Below, piece after piece: positions 1-12,439 of a DNA stretch of 64,000 nucleotides. The position numbers and the translations under genes were made by a program. This DNA is from Shinisaurus crocodilurus (Eukaryota > Chordata > Lepidosauria > Squamata > Shinisauridae), in assembly GCA_021292165.1 (NCBI GenBank), contig CM037879.1:113576359-113640358 (forward strand). The letters are read 5' to 3'. The notes under the pieces were generated by a model that did no database searches, had not been told where the DNA came from, and saw only the letters and a program-made list of their open reading frames with translations. Numbering within the stretch: position 1 is the first letter of the stretch; each line of letters begins with the position of its first letter.

Positions 1-3000
1 TTTTTTATTTTTTTTATTTTTTATTTTTTTATTTTTTTTAAAACAATACAAAGAAAATAACATACACACATAACTAATATTGTGCTCCCATCACCATGGG
101 ACCAAACAATCCAATAACTCTATAATTGTTCATTATTCCAAAAATACAATATATCTTGACAGGGTAAACTCCCTTTCCCCCTTTTAAACACATATTCCAA
201 AAATAAACCCCAAATATCCTTAAAATTATTTTTCTTTAATTGACCCCTTTTGCATTTAATATTACAAGTCAACATATCATTCAAAGCCATATCCCATACT
301 TCCTTATACCATTCAGTAATAGTGAAAACTTGCTGGATTTTCCATTTCCTTGCTATCATTAGTCTACCTGCCGTTAACAAATTTATGATTAATTCTTTAA
401 CATTTTGTGAACCGATCACCTTTTCCGTTATTGTTAGCAAAGCTAGTTTAGGGCATACCTCTAAATCAACTCCAACAATTTCTGATATTTCCTCAAAAAT
501 CATTTTCCCAAAATCCATTACATTTTTACAACTCCACCACATATGAGCATATGTACCCAATTCCTGACATCCTCGCCAACACATTGGAGAACATTTATTA
601 TCTATTCTATTTAATCTCACTGGGGTCAAATACCATCTCCAAATCAGCTTATAAAAATTCTCTTTAATTCTTACAGACATATTTTTCAATATTCGCCTAT
701 CCCAAATCTTATTCCACTCATCCTTTGATATTTCCTCTTCAAACTCTGTATCCCAAACTATTTTAAGATTTTCTGCTTGCTCTTCTGATTTCTGCAACAT
801 TTTATATAACATCTTTGTAAGACCCCTAGCTGATGCATTTCCTTCTACAAGTTCTCTAGACATAACCACCTGCTCAAATGCAGTGAAATCCCTTTCATGC
901 TCATGTCTTCTCTTCCATTTCTTACCCCATTGTACTAATTGAATTAAATTTAACCAAGAAATTCTTCCTGCCCCAACCCTATCAATTATTTGCTGTCTTG
1001 TCTCCATTTTTTTCCAGCCAATCCATTAAAGTTATCACCTTTTTCTCTCTAAAAATTCGTTCTAAATGTCTAACATTCTCGGGAAAATCTTCCATAACCA
1101 CCACTGGAGTAAGCGGGGATATACCTGGTAAAAATATTTCCTTATTTCTACCCCAAATTTCTAACATATTTTTTAAAAAGGGATTTTCTAATCTTTTTGT
1201 CATAATATGTCCTTGTTTTGTAAATAAGAATTTATCCACCCTATTTCCCAATTCAAATGCTTCTATTTCCCACCACATAAAATCTTTTCTAACAATAATA
1301 TCCATGATATATCTAAGTTGATTAGCTATATAATACCATTTTAAATTAGGGAGACCAAGTCCCCCTATTTTTTGAGCTTTATACCATCTATTCTTAGTAA
1401 TCCTTGATTTTTTCCCCCCATTACAATAGCTATTTAACATTACTTGCCACTCTTTAATTTCTTTCTCTGATATCTTATATGGTATCATTCTAAATAAAAA
1501 ATTAAACTTCGGTAAAATCTTCATTTTAATCAAAGCTATCCTACCAAACCACGATAATCCCAATTTTTTATAATCCTCTATTTGATTTTTAACTTCATCT
1601 TTTAGTTTTTTAAAATTACATTCCCCTATTTTATCCAAATCTTTTAATATATCAATACCTAAATATTTAATTATATTTTTTATCTTTATATCCACTCCCC
1701 TTTGTTTAATCCCCTTTCCTCCAGTTTACTATAATTAAATGTCATTATCTCCGATTTATCCCAATTAACTTTAACCCTGTTACTTCTCTAAATTCATCTA
1801 AATGTTTCTCTATCCAATCCCAATTTTCTATAGGCCGTTCTAATGTTAACAAGATATCATCTGCAAAAAGGTTTATCTTACATTTGGTCTCTATTCCTAT
1901 CCCCAATAATTTCTTCTCCTGTCTTATCGAATTCGCTAACAATTCCATAACTAACACAAATAATACTGGGGAAAGGGGACAACCCTGTCTAGTTCCCCGG
2001 CCTAGGCTAATAGTTTCTGTTATTCCATCGTTTACAATTACCGACGTGACATTATGAGTATATAATTGGTTAGTAATACCTATAAATTTTTCTCCAAACC
2101 CCATAGTTTTTATTAACATCTTTAATGCAGGCCATTCCACACAATCAAAGGCTTTAAAAATATCCAATGCAAGAACCCCCGCTTTCAAATTATTTTTCTT
2201 TATTAAATAAATTATATTCAGAACCCTTCTTGTTAAATCTGCCATTTGTCTTCCTTGAATAACCCACATTGATCTATCCCTATATACTTATTTAGAAAAC
2301 TATTCATTCTTCTAGCTAAAATTGCTGTCAATAGTTTAGCATCTTGATTAATTAATGATATTGGTCTATAAGAACCTGGTTCTGCTAAATCCTTCCTTGG
2401 TTTCGGGATTAAAATGGTCAAGGACTGTTTCCATGTCGGGGGGATCTCTCCCCCCTGTAAAATATCATTAAACAACCGTTTTAACTTCGGAATTAACATT
2501 TTTTTAAAGACTTTATAATATTCCGCCCCCAGACCATCCAGTCCTGGCGTTTTCCCCTGTTTTAATTTATTTATAGCACTTTCTATTTCAATTTCTGTGA
2601 ATGGTTGCTCCATTTTCTCTCTATCTTCATCCTGGATTTTTATTTTTAAATTTTTCTCGATATATCTTCTACTCTCAGCTTCCGACCATTTTCCTGCCTT
2701 ATATAACTCTGTGTACTATTCATGAAAAATTTTCAATTATCCTTTACTAGATTATATTCTTTACCCCTCTTATCCTTAATCATCCCCACTAAGCTTTTTC
2801 TTTTTTTTTTTGTGCTAATCTAGCCAACATTTTAGAGTTTTTATTACTATTCTCAAAATACTCCTTTTTGTGTAAATCAAATTCCTTTGTACCCTGTCCA
2901 GTTCTTTATTCTCCAATTCTTTCCTTTACCCTGTAATTCTGCCAAAAATCTTTTTATCCATCTTCTCTAAATACTTTCTTTTCCAAATCCCTAATCCCCC

Positions 3001-3085
3001 CTCTAGCTTTTGATAAAAAACTTCTTGTTGTTTCCTCAAATTTATTGCCTCTCTCAATCCTATTCCTCTCATTACACTCTTCATT
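1..3085 (-). mobile_element. L1 LINE, 5'-truncated, minus strand
   Basis: The T-rich run at 1-42 reads as the poly(A) tail of a minus-strand retrotransposon, and the body up to about 3085 is the reverse complement of an L1 ORF2 with its 3' UTR (roughly 43-119). The reverse transcriptase core and the C-terminal region are present. The upstream apurinic endonuclease and ORF1 are absent, so the copy is 5'-truncated. The stretch 2614-3085 still reads as degraded ORF2 but has no open frame. The tail reaches base 1, so the true 3' end may lie just outside the window. Confidence 0.9.
120..2613 (-). pseudogene. L1 ORF2 reverse transcriptase remnant, frameshifted
   Basis: Four minus-strand open pieces (2613-2233, 2269-1745, 1695-982, 1007-120) follow each other in L1 ORF2 order. 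The first holds the RT entry motifs (GKTPGLDGLGAEYYK and SYRPISLINQDAKL). The second holds ALDIFKAFDCVEW, RQGCPLSPVLF and the catalytic FADD (codons at 1867-1856). The third is the thumb region, and the fourth the cysteine-containing C-terminus with HMWWSC. Adjacent pieces overlap in different frames or are separated by a stop, so at least three indels or stops break the protein. An intact ORF2 is about 1,200-1,300 residues; only about the last two thirds is represented. It is not functional. Confidence 0.88.
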
Positions 3086-3177
3086 GTAGGGTCAGAAAGT
3101 TCTACCCTGGGCAGACTTCAGTACTGGTGTTTCTCATTTGAAAAATGAAGAACAGCATGTACTTGTATGGTGTAAGG

Positions 3178-3292
3178 CAGGGGTGGGCAACCCCTTTGTC
3201 CCTGAGGGCCACATACAGCAGTAGACAGTTTTTTAGGGGCCACATATTGGTGGTGGGTGTTGCCAGGGCCAGTATCCCTTTTGCACGAGTGT

Positions 3293-3327
<35 letters not shown>

Positions 3328-3641
3328 GATTGGCCAAATAAACTGGGCAGGTGGGAAACGGTGCGATTTAGCTGGGGAGGATGGCGAACGGAGATGACTA
3401 ACTAAATTGTTCTCCAGCAAACCTGCTGTTTAAATCAGGAGGATTTAAATTGAAATCAGGAGGAAGGCATGCAGGAAGACTTATTCCCACACATCTCTTC
3501 CCCATCCCAATCTTGTTTCCTCCAGTCCACCAAACAGCTGAGCATCAGGCTTGTGAGATTTGGGTGCTTGGGTACTACCCATGGCTGGCTGCACTTAAGG
3601 CCTTCAAGGGCTACATGTGGCCCATGGGTTGCCCACCTGTG
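3178..3641. mobile_element. non-autonomous hAT-like DNA transposon
   Basis: The left end starts CAGGGGTGGGCAACC and the right end reads GGTTGCCCACCTGTG, a near-perfect terminal inverted repeat of the hAT type. The flanks are GTGTAAGG (3170-3177) and GTGTAAAT (3642-3649), an 8-bp target duplication with six matches. The 464-bp interior has no transposase frame and includes a CT microsatellite, so it is a non-autonomous derivative. Short ORFs across it are chance frames. Confidence 0.85.
3294..3323. repeat. (CT)n microsatellite
   Basis: About 15 uninterrupted CT units lie inside the hAT-like element. They probably expanded after insertion. Confidence 0.95.
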
Positions 3642-4054
3642 GTGTAAATTATCACAGTAACACGATGCCATAAACATTACTTGTTGCACGATAGAGTACT
3701 GAATATGGTACATTGGTTATGCTGAAGTGTTCCAGGGAAGGCAGTGGACAATATTGGATTTACTAAAAGGAGGACCTTTCACAGTTACAGCCTGCTGTGT
3801 GTGTGTGTCTGTCTATCTTGGACTCTGTTTCAGTCTGTTTGCATTTTGTAAACATGCACCAATATGATGGTTGGTATATTTATTTTCATAAAACTTGCAT
3901 CCAGCCTTTCAACTCAGACCAAAAGCTTATTGGTAAGCTTACTGTGAAATCTCTGCAGAGCAAATTTTATGGTTTGAATTGAAGTGAAAATAGACTTAAT
4001 AAATGCAGCACTGAAATAAAGCCTTTTGAAACGCATTCCTACCATGTATTAAAT

Positions 4055-4435
4055 GGCAGAATCCAATGGGGCACTTACAGCACCGCCGATTCTCTTGCGC
4101 CCTGCAGATTCTGTTGTGCAAGTGGTGGGTTCCGCTGATTCCGGTGCGCGAGCAGGACCCACTGCTTGCGCAGCAGAGATTTAGTGCTTCCCAGACGAAG
4201 CCCTGAAACGAGCGGAAATGCTCGTTTCTTGATTGGCATACGTCAGCAGAGCTCCCTTATGCAAGCTCCACCGACCTGCCCTGTTCCAGAAATGTTTTTG
4301 TTGTTGTTGCTTGTTTCCAGTTGCCCTGGAAGGACTAAACCTTTGTTCTGTAAGCAGTAGACTCCGCTTGCAGACAGGAATTGGCGGAGCGTAAAGAGAA
4401 TGGGCAGAGGTTTAAGCGCCCTGTTAGATTCTGCC
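4055..4435. mobile_element. MITE with GGCAGAATC termini
   Basis: The left end GGCAGAATCCAATGGGGCAC is mirrored by a right end whose reverse complement begins GGGCAGAATCTAACAGGGCG. The interior has G+C-rich dyads such as GAAACGAGCGGAAATGCTCG. There is no coding capacity. Superfamily is not assigned because I could not fix a target duplication. A weaker, reversed relative seems present at 46203-46470. Confidence 0.6.
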
Positions 4436-4740
4436 CAAAGATTTTTAAATATATGACTGCATGTGCTGCGGTTGACTGAGATTTTAAACACATGGCAGGA
4501 ATGCACACTAGATCGCACATATTAACATGAAAATGAATTCTAAAATGACTTGTACCCCTCATAAACCCTTGCAAAAAATGAGCAGACCTGAAACAATGTA
4601 GGTTGCTTAAAGCTTAGTTTTGCAACTAATACTTTGTGTGCTATTTGATTTGTTCTTTTGTGGACGTTCATTTCCAGAAAAATGCCAGTTGAGACTCAAT
4701 ATAAGTTTTGCACAATATAGTATATACAATAAACCAACTA

Positions 4741-5253
4741 CGTCCTTTTCTGGACAGGGATAGCCTAGCTACAGTTATCCATGCTCTGGTAACCTCTCGG
4801 GTTGATTACTGCAGTGCATTATATGTGGGGCTGCCTTGGAAAATGGTCTGGAAATTCCAGCTGTTCCAAAATAGGGCAGCAAGATTGCTAATGGGGACTG
4901 GTCAATGTGATCATATTAGGCCAGTGCTTTACCATCTGCACTGCCTGCCAGTCCATGTCCGGGCTCAAATCAAAGTGCTGGTATTAATTTACAAAGCCCT
5001 AAACGGCTTGGGGCCAGGTTACCTGAAGGATTGTCTCCTCCCATATATACCTGCCTGGACCCTAAGATCATCCTCAGCGGTTCTCTTCCAGGAGCCCCTG
5101 CCAAAGGAAGTGAAGTGGGTGGCTACTAGGAGGAGGGCCTTTTCTGCTGTGGCACCCTGGCTGTGGAATAAACTTCTGAAAGAGGCTCGCCTGGCACCTA
5201 TGTTGTGCTGTTTCTGGTGCCAGGTGAAGACCTTATTTTCCCAGGAATTTTAA
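4741..5253 (+). pseudogene. L2 ORF2 C-terminal remnant
   Basis: An open frame of about 170 residues matches the C-terminal domain downstream of the L2/CR1-clade reverse transcriptase: LRPFLDRDSL, RVDYCSALYVGLP, then LVLIYKALNGLGPGYL and APWLWNKL. The same blocks occur in the copies at 30.7-31.2 kb and 57.5-58.0 kb, which identifies it. The catalytic palm is missing. It is open only because the fragment is short, and no host function is implied. Confidence 0.85.
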
Positions 5254-5329
5254 TCTTTTAGTCTCTGTTGTTTTAAATATTTTACTGTATTTTAAATCTC
5301 CGTACTGCTGCTACGTTTTATTTCAGCTT

Positions 5330-5566
5330 TTATTTATTTATGTATTTATTAAATTTATACCCCGCCTTTTTTCCTGCAAGGAACCCAAGGCAGCTTACAT
5401 AATCCTCCTCCTCCTCTCCATTTTATCCACACAGCAACCCTGTGAGGTAGGTTAGTCTGAGAGTCAGTGACTGGCCCAAAGTCACCCAGTGAGTTTCATG
5501 GCTGAGCAGGGACTAGAACCCGGATCTGCCGAGTCCCAGTCCAACACTCTCACCACTACGCCACAC
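5330..5566 (-). mobile_element. CORE-SINE (tRNA head, MIR-like core), minus strand
   Basis: Read on the minus strand it begins TGGCGTAGTGGTGAGAGTG (A-box-like), has a B-box-like GGTTCTAGTCCC, a MIR-type core (GTCACTGACTCTCAG, then CCTCACAGGGTTG), and a LINE-like tail with TTCCTTGCAGGAAAAAAGG and ATAAATA units. Full copies also lie at 13156-13392 and 28848-29078. Here it interrupts an L2 3' UTR. Confidence 0.85.
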
Positions 5567-5587
5567 TGGCGTAGTGGTGAGAGTGTT
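5543..5587. repeat. perfect 21-bp inverted repeat at a SINE 5' end
   Basis: Bases 5543-5563 are the exact reverse complement of 5567-5587, separated by CAC. The left arm is the 5' end of the minus-strand SINE. The right arm repeats that same SINE start in the opposite orientation. This gives a small perfect cruciform-capable hairpin. Confidence 0.95.
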
Positions 5588-5832
5588 TACTCCTATTTTA
5601 TACTGTAGTTTTACATTTTACATTTTTACATTTTTATACTGTATTTTATGTTGTTTTTTGTGGTTTTGTTATGAACCGCTCAGAGAGCTGCAGCTGTTAG
5701 GCGGTATAGAAATGTAATAAATAAATAAATAGTAATGTTTACTTAAAGTGTCCCAATAGTCCCTAAATGTATGTTCAGGTGGATAATTGTAATACAGTAT
5801 ACAGTTAGCAATAACTTCAGTGATTGTAGCAG

Positions 5833-5921
5833 TGGGTTCACACAACACAACCCATGGTTCAACAACAACTCATACTCAACCCATACTCGATCTTGAGTGT
5901 GGATTGCCTTGTGTGAACCCA
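5833..5921. mobile_element. short palindromic MITE (GGGTTCACACAA)
   Basis: TGGGTTCACACAA (5833-5845) is mirrored exactly by TTGTGTGAACCCA (5909-5921) around a degenerate dyad-rich centre. A related unit lies at 62074-62142. There is no coding content. The superfamily is unknown. Confidence 0.6.
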
Positions 5922-5935
5922 GTCAATGAGAGTGT

Positions 5936-6336
5936 GCTTCTGTGTTTACCTATTGCTGTGACATATTGTTAACCAAACCTGAGGGCTCTTTGGAAGTACT
6001 GGGTTATAAATCTTAAAATAAATTAAACAAAAATGATCAGCACAGGGTGTCCAGTCCACAGATCAGGAATTGAGCTGTGAGGCTTCTGCAATTTGATCAC
6101 ACTCCATATGATCAAGGCCCATTAGCATACAAGCACTATAGCAAGAGCACAAGACACTGCTGTCTGCATGCAGCCTGAGTGGTAAGGCCATTGCTAAAGT
6201 TCATTAGAGTATATCTAGCCCTCAATATTTTATTATCAAATTTATAACTAGAACTCCATGCCTGCCTACTAATATTACTGGTGATTCCATTGCATTTCTA
6301 GCAGTAACATCTGTGTAACAGAACTGAGAATACACT
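5936..6336. other. no recognised feature
   Basis: Unique-looking AT-rich DNA without exon-like or repeat-like signals that I can support. It probably belongs to an upstream HACE1 intron. Confidence 0.5.
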
Positions 6337-6460
6337 AGGTTGGATCCAGACTTGGTCATGGTTAGAGTAGACCCATTGCCATTAATTCATGATTACCTTA
6401 AGTCCCATTGTTTCAACAGGTCTCCTCTAAACATGACTAAGTCTGAATACACCCAGTATA
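6337..6460. mobile_element. MITE, TTGGATCCAGACTT family, diverged
   Basis: The left end (TTGGATCCAGACTTGGTCAT) and the right end (ACATGACTAAGTCTGAATAC) match the ends of the better-preserved copy at 44646-44771. The central CCCATTGTTTCAACAGGTC also corresponds. This copy has decayed more. Confidence 0.65.
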
Positions 6461-7814
6461 ACTTTTTCAATATTATGATCTCCATGGGTAAATTATCTGG
6501 CAAAATGAACTTAGTTTTTAAATTCTTCATTATGAAGTATGGAAGTGTAGAAAGGGAGCGAATGAACTGTAGATAAGAAGTTAAATATTCATAGTCAGGT
6601 ATATTTATTTGAGCTTTGTGGCAAGGCAGTTTGCACTGGCATAGAAACAGAGTGCTGGTGAGGTCTCCTTCATTGTCTACTCTCATTAAATGTCCTTTTC
6701 GGGAAGATGGATAGTATTCCTTTTGGTCTATCATGTATGTGTTGAATCTTGTTAGGAGAATAATAGTCTGTCATGTTAACCATTGGCCACATGGTGTCAC
6801 TTCATTTTTGTTTCATGTTTGGTACTTTCATAATGTTGAACATAGAATATCTTATACAAATAACAAATGTTTGTAATATTCTGTGGCTTGATCTTGATAG
6901 TTCTAACATTTTAAGGTAGTTAAATTCTGCATGAAGATAGAAGCCCAGATCATTGAAGGATTGTATTGTAACAGGCCTGTGAGAATATGCAAATATTATG
7001 CTTCCTTCCAGTTTTTTATATGAATATTCACGAGGAAGAGAATGCAATGCATCCTGCAACAACTTTCAAAGTTGCGCTTAAATTCTGAAAGTCTATTTGG
7101 ATGTACTTGTTAGGATATGTTAGTAATAGGACTCCCAGCATTAAAAGATAACTAGGAAATTGACTTTACCTACCCCTATATACTCTAGCCTTATTGCAGA
7201 TTTGAGGATTCATCCCTTGCCCTTCACATGTCTGCCTACTTCCCTTTCAGATAATTGGTTTAGCACTTAGGGTCAAGGGCAGGTGGTTGGTGAAATCCTA
7301 GAATAACTTGGATCTGTGGGAACTGACATGGTAGTTGTAGGCTAGCTAAATATATATAATGTTCAGTCTGTTTATCAAACATATATAGTTATACATACAC
7401 TATCTGCATCTTAGCAGGGGGAACCTCTGTACAAAGATGTCCCATGCTCATTTAAAATTAGCCATTGAATTTTCCCAATGTGGTCACTGTTGCTATGCTA
7501 TTGTCTGATAGTGGAGAAGTAGCTATATTGAGTGGTTGAGAAATTTTAAATCATACTGGTCTGTGCAGCCACAGCATGAGAAGCAGAGGTGTCATATGCA
7601 CTTTGCAAATTGTGTGGGAATAGCAGGATATGGGAGGAATATTTGTCCTTATTTCAATATTTTCCTCCCTCTGAAGAACCTATAACATACCGTATATAGT
7701 TCAGATGCAGTGAAGCCTCAGAACTGAGGTCAGCATAGGCCCTGTAGCTTTTAATTCAGCACTTTTGGCTCCTATCTGGGGGGGGGGGGAGATAAAGAGA
7801 GAAGATATGTAGAG

Positions 7815-7846
<32 letters not shown>

Positions 7847-9131
7847 TTTCTTTTTGGCCTCGTAGAAGGAATAAGATATTTTATAAGCGTAAGCCAGAAT
7901 TGAATCAACTCAGGGATTTTTGTATCTTTCAAAAAAAATTATATCCTGCATACCTTCAAATAGCTTACACCAGCACCTGCTAAGCTGTTTGAGTATGAAA
8001 AGTATTCCCATTTCAAACAGCTTTGAAATACAGATGTTCTTCAAATGTGAACATCCTGCTGATTATGGAAGTGGGCCTCTGGGGATTTCCAGATGTGTTC
8101 AGAATGTGCTATGCTTTTATGTCAAAGCAAAATATGTGATTGAGTCTTGTGGAGACACAAATGCATGTCTGTGCATGCATGTACTTATGCCCATCAAATA
8201 CATTTATGCGCATGGGTATATAAATAAAATAAATTGCATCTTATTACAATTTAATTTGCTGTTACTGCTGTGTATGAAGGCATGGGTATGAAAGCTGTCT
8301 TTAATTCTGTGGGAGGGGCAAGCTGCCACTTGCTAGACGGAAAGGAACACATGCATGCTGCATGTATTCAGGCACTTATACTATATCCTTGCTGACTAGT
8401 AGAAATAATTTTTGGCTACTAAGCTCAAACATAATTTGTGGACTCCTGGTTATTTCAGAGGAGCTCTTTTAAGTATACTCCTAATGCCTTGACTCTAGGA
8501 GCTTCCATGTTGCCTGAGCCAGGTACGTCGAGTAAAAGCTTGGACATAAAGGGCAATAAAGCAGATGTGTGTCCTCTTCTGATATACACCACAGGTGAAG
8601 TTTTCACTCCAGAATATGCAGAGGCTTTTCTCTTGCCCAGTCCTAATACATTCGAGCCATCCAAGACGCACTCCTGACTGACTATCCAGAGCCCTAAAAC
8701 AGGAAAGTTTCATGTCAAAGAATTGCCACTGCCAAAAAACACACTAAGATTCAGTAGCATCTGTTAAAGTTTTTAACGGGTAGAGTACCCTTTGTACGCT
8801 ACACTCTTTCACTTGCCATGCTTGGTAAACCCACCCTTGGTGAACCCTAGAAATCCTCTCACCCTTTTGATCTATGGGCAGGGGGACCCACTCTTAAAGC
8901 AAGGTCTTAAAAAGGAATTATTTCCAGTAAATGTTCAGTTCAGGCTACCCTTTTGAGAGAGCTGATTCCCCATAGTCAGCTTGCTCCGCCATCTTCCCTC
9001 CTACCTTCCCTGGTTTTTCTCCCCACTCCAGATCTATTGTTTTTATTTTGTACTTGGCAAGTTAGTGCTTAAGCGACTAACAAGGCATTGCCAGCCTTTG
9101 GTCCCCCATTATTGCTTCTTCTCCCTTAACA
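6461..9131. other. intron-like DNA without recognised genes
   Basis: Apart from a GT/GA microsatellite at 7815-7846 and a G run near 7782, I see no splice-bounded conserved peptide and no repeat I can name. The small open frames here, including one at 8438-8677, lack recognisable domains. Confidence 0.5.
7815..7846. repeat. (GT)n(GA)n compound microsatellite
   Basis: An uninterrupted GT run passes directly into a GA run. Confidence 0.9.
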
Positions 9132-9787
9132 TAGGGGCAGGAAACCTCTGGCCCATGAAGGCTGGACACCCTCTGTATGCCTGTCCCCCCTCCCCAAGCT
9201 TCCCCTGGCCTGGTGGCTACCAGAGGCTTGGGAAAGAGGCAGGGACAGGAATCTCTTTGTTATCTCCAATCTGTGACTGGAAATAACAAGGGGATTCCCC
9301 TGGGAACCACTCCCCGACCCAGCGGAGGACAACCAGCATGCAGGGGAATATCTTCATTATCTCTGATCACAGATTCCCATGGGGGAGGCACCACACTCTC
9401 AGCTGGCACGTGGGGAACTAGAAGCAGGAGCGAAGGCAGCGAAGGAGGCACCTGACTTGGGCGGCGGTCGCAGGAGCTGATCATGGGCAGTGCCTGCCCA
9501 GCCCCTTCATGCACTGCTCATGCCTCAGTTGGGATGTGGGCAGCATATGAAAGAACGGGACTCAGCAGGCGCTTGCAAGACCAGCTCCTGCAAACACCAT
9601 CTGAGTTCCTTTCTCCATCCTGAGAAAGGCATGGAGAAAGGACAAATGTGCAAGGTGAGGCCAGATGACATCATGGGAGAGGGAAGGGCATTGGGACTGA
9701 CCCCCACCGCCTTGACGGTATCCAGCCAGCCATCTTGGTCCAGGGGAGCAACCAGTCCCTTGGCCTAAAATAGGTTTCCTACCCCTG
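9132..9787. mobile_element. possible hAT-like non-autonomous element
   Basis: The left end TAGGGGCAGGAAACCTCTGG is mirrored by the right end AGGTTTCCTACCCCTG, a hAT-like pattern in which the first C appears mutated to T. The interior is G+C-rich compared with its surroundings. No clear 8-bp target duplication could be matched, so this is less certain than the unit at 3178-3641. The ORFs of about 90 residues inside it look incidental. Confidence 0.5.
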
Positions 9788-12275
9788 CCCAACACAATGT
9801 ACTTTGAAGGCCAGGATATGTAGTGATCCATAATCTTGAAGCAACAAACTTCCAAATCACAGCAGACATTGAAGGAAAAGTCCCCCTCTGCTCTCTTTGC
9901 CTTAGCATAGGTAATGTCTGCATTTCAGTCCTTTTACTTCGTTTAATCTTTCCTTGCTGCTCCCTGCTAATACCAGTAAGGCTTAATTGTGTCTCCATGG
10001 GTCAAGTTATTTGCATTCATGTCTATATCACCATCCCAATTAGACCCTATCAAACTGCTTTTGCCCTCCTGTCTCCTTATTTGAAACAGCCTCTCCTCTT
10101 CTTTCCCCTGTTTAAACCCCTCACATGCTGCTCCATCTGTCTTATTCCTTCCCTCCACCCCCAGACTCCTTCATAGAGTTAACTAAATGGTGCTATTCAA
10201 TATGTGCATACTCCTGTGTTTATAATAAGCTATATTTGATTATTCTGCTCTTTGGCTCTGGGCTCATTGCTAATTCCCCAGGTTTAGAGTGCCCAAGTTT
10301 GTGGTCTGTTACTCTTCCCCACTTGGGCATCCCAGTTCCTGCTGCTGCATGCCATGACTCTAAGATAAAGACCTGAAAAACACAGTCAAGAACATATTGT
10401 AACAGTGTACGTGTCTCAGGTTTTGAGAAGAAATGTATAGACAATACACCACATAGTTCAGTATTTGGAACTCTAATGAAGACACTGCAGTGTTGTGTAT
10501 TTTATTAAGGTCTCCTTTAGCATTCCCCCCTCCCCCAAAGTTGATGCATCTTGCATACCAAACTAGGATTTGGTTTGGGGATAAAGAAATTCTGTTGACA
10601 CTGAAGTGGTGCATACTCAGTTCTGATACCAAGCAAGACTTGAATAGCTCGAGGTAGTTGAAAGGCATTGCTATATAGCAGCTTCTCTAGTCTCTTAGTC
10701 ATTTTGTATTCTAAATTAGAAAGGTGGTATGTGAGACAGAGCCTGACAGGTTTTTATTTTTATGCAGCTTCAAATTATGACTCCCCCATGGACATTGCAT
10801 TGTCTTATAACTGTCCTTGTCTGCAGTATGGAAGGGCAGCTACAGGCAGGGGACTAGTACACGACGACACTGTGGGTACATCTGGACTATGGAGGCTAGC
10901 TATGCACTGGAAGGACATCTGCTTCTCTAAAAACGAAGGGCCTTATTGTACATTAAGCACATCTTGCCCTTAGCACTTGTAAAGTGAGATGAATTTATTT
11001 TCCATAAGTGTTGATGTAGAGTTTTTTTCCCTACATGGAGATAATCCGAGCGTAAGGACATGGTCTGTAAAGTGGTCCTTCTTTGTCTCTTAGAGGTCAG
11101 GTTGGTAATTATACTGTTAGACTGATGAATAGACCATTTTTATTGAATAAATAATCTGAGCCAAAAGATTCTTGTGTGTTTAGCTAAAGCAGACTAGTCT
11201 GTTCAGAAAGGTATCAGAGTAAAGTGACTTCAAAGTATCCTGGAAGGTGATTCCTACTTTTGTTTTTTATCACTTTTTGCTGCTGCTGCAGATTTAAGTT
11301 TTAGATATGCATATTAAACATGAATTATTACAACACTTTACAAATATTCACTGGTGGCAGAATATTGAATTGGTTTATATGACCATGTTTGTTTGTTGTA
11401 CACATGGCCAGGTGTGGGATGCAGTCTTGGGCTTCCTGAATTCCAGGCATACCACTCTTTTCACAATCATGGGCAAAACTTTGAATACGAACTGGGTCCT
11501 GAAGCTCTTTGGGGCATGGACTTGTTTGTGCTTACGTTATTTTTTAAACCTCAACATACATTGCTCGCACTATGAAAACAACAAAAAGTTACTGTTCTTC
11601 GTAGAAAGGGTTTTCAGTATAGGAGATGATTATTAAAAGCATAGTAATGCTCCTCAAATTGGTATATTGCTTGCTGCAAATCAGTGTCTTTCAGTTTCAT
11701 TGGCAATAAATAGTGTTTTAGATGGAATGAAAGCATTGCAGATTCATTAGGGAGAGGTGGCCAGTCTGCCCATATTAGGCTAGACTTTGCTGGATTTTGA
11801 GGGAGCATTGAGAAGCTTGTTCCTCCCAGCCCCTTCATGTAATGGTGTCAGCTTTGAGCATAGGGTTAGCTAAGAGAATAGGGAATAGCAGAAGCAGGAC
11901 TGGGTGGAAAGCAGTGAGGAAAAGATCTAGAGTTAGAGGTAGACTTAAATTAATCCTGCACAATACTACTAAAAACCAGAACAAGTCCCAGAGATAGTTG
12001 TTCTGAGACAACAAATGGTAAGAGTTCATTTAAACCAGGCATATTGTATGGGAATACTTTTTAGCAATCAGGCCCTGCTGGAAATTGAGACTTTGATAAG
12101 ATTATTTATCTTCTGGATTTCAAAAATAATCTTGGCCAAGGATTATCTCTCCGTGTAGAAAGCCTCAAGTGAAGAGCTTATACTAAAGTAATCTACAGTG
12201 TGCATCAGGGTAGGTAGGAACAGGCTTGGCACCAATGCAAACGTACGCCACTTTCATCCTCCAGTATCATAGATT
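9788..12275. other. intron-like DNA without recognised genes
   Basis: AT-rich sequence with no supported exon or repeat. The ORFs at 9823-10176 and 11307-11636 have no recognisable domain and no splice context. Confidence 0.5.
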
Positions 12276-12439
12276 TCATAGATCATAGAGTTGGTAGGAG
12301 CCTACAAGGCTATCGAGTCCAACTCCCTGCTCAATGCAGGAAACTAGACGAGGGGTCTCCCATCCAAGTAATAACCAGGCTTGGCCCTGCTTAGCTTTCC
12401 ACGCTCAGATAAACTGAGCCAGCGTAAGCCACAGGCCTG
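12276..12439 (-). mobile_element. 5S rRNA-derived SINE with CR1-like tail
   Basis: Read on the minus strand, GGAAAGCTAAGCAGGGCCAA then CCTGGTTATTACTTGGATGG and GAGACC match the internal promoter half of 5S rRNA (box A to box C region). This is followed by TTTCCTGCATTGAGCAGG and a CR1-like 3' end, GTTGGACTCGATAGCC then CCAACTCTATGATC. The composite recurs at 22566-22735, so it is an interspersed family and not a 5S gene. The 5' half of 5S is replaced by unrelated sequence. Confidence 0.75.

Larger units (their letters stand above)
4733..5735 (+). mobile_element. L2-type LINE 3' fragment, split by a SINE
   Basis: The fragment starts inside the ORF2 C-terminus, runs through the 3' UTR, and ends with the conserved L2-type tail (CCGCTCAGAGAGCTGCAGC, then GGCGGTATAGAAATG and ATAAATA units). 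A minus-strand CORE-SINE occupies 5330-5566 within its 3' UTR, so the SINE arrived later. The tail resembles those of the copies ending near 31452 and 58263. Confidence 0.85.

Noticed and set aside
8438..8677. 79-residue ORF that might be an exon
   Set aside because: No recognisable domain, no match to the HACE1 part expected upstream, and no convincing splice sites in frame.
11307..11636. 109-residue ORF
   Set aside because: Low-complexity chance frame in intron-like DNA. No domain and no splice context.
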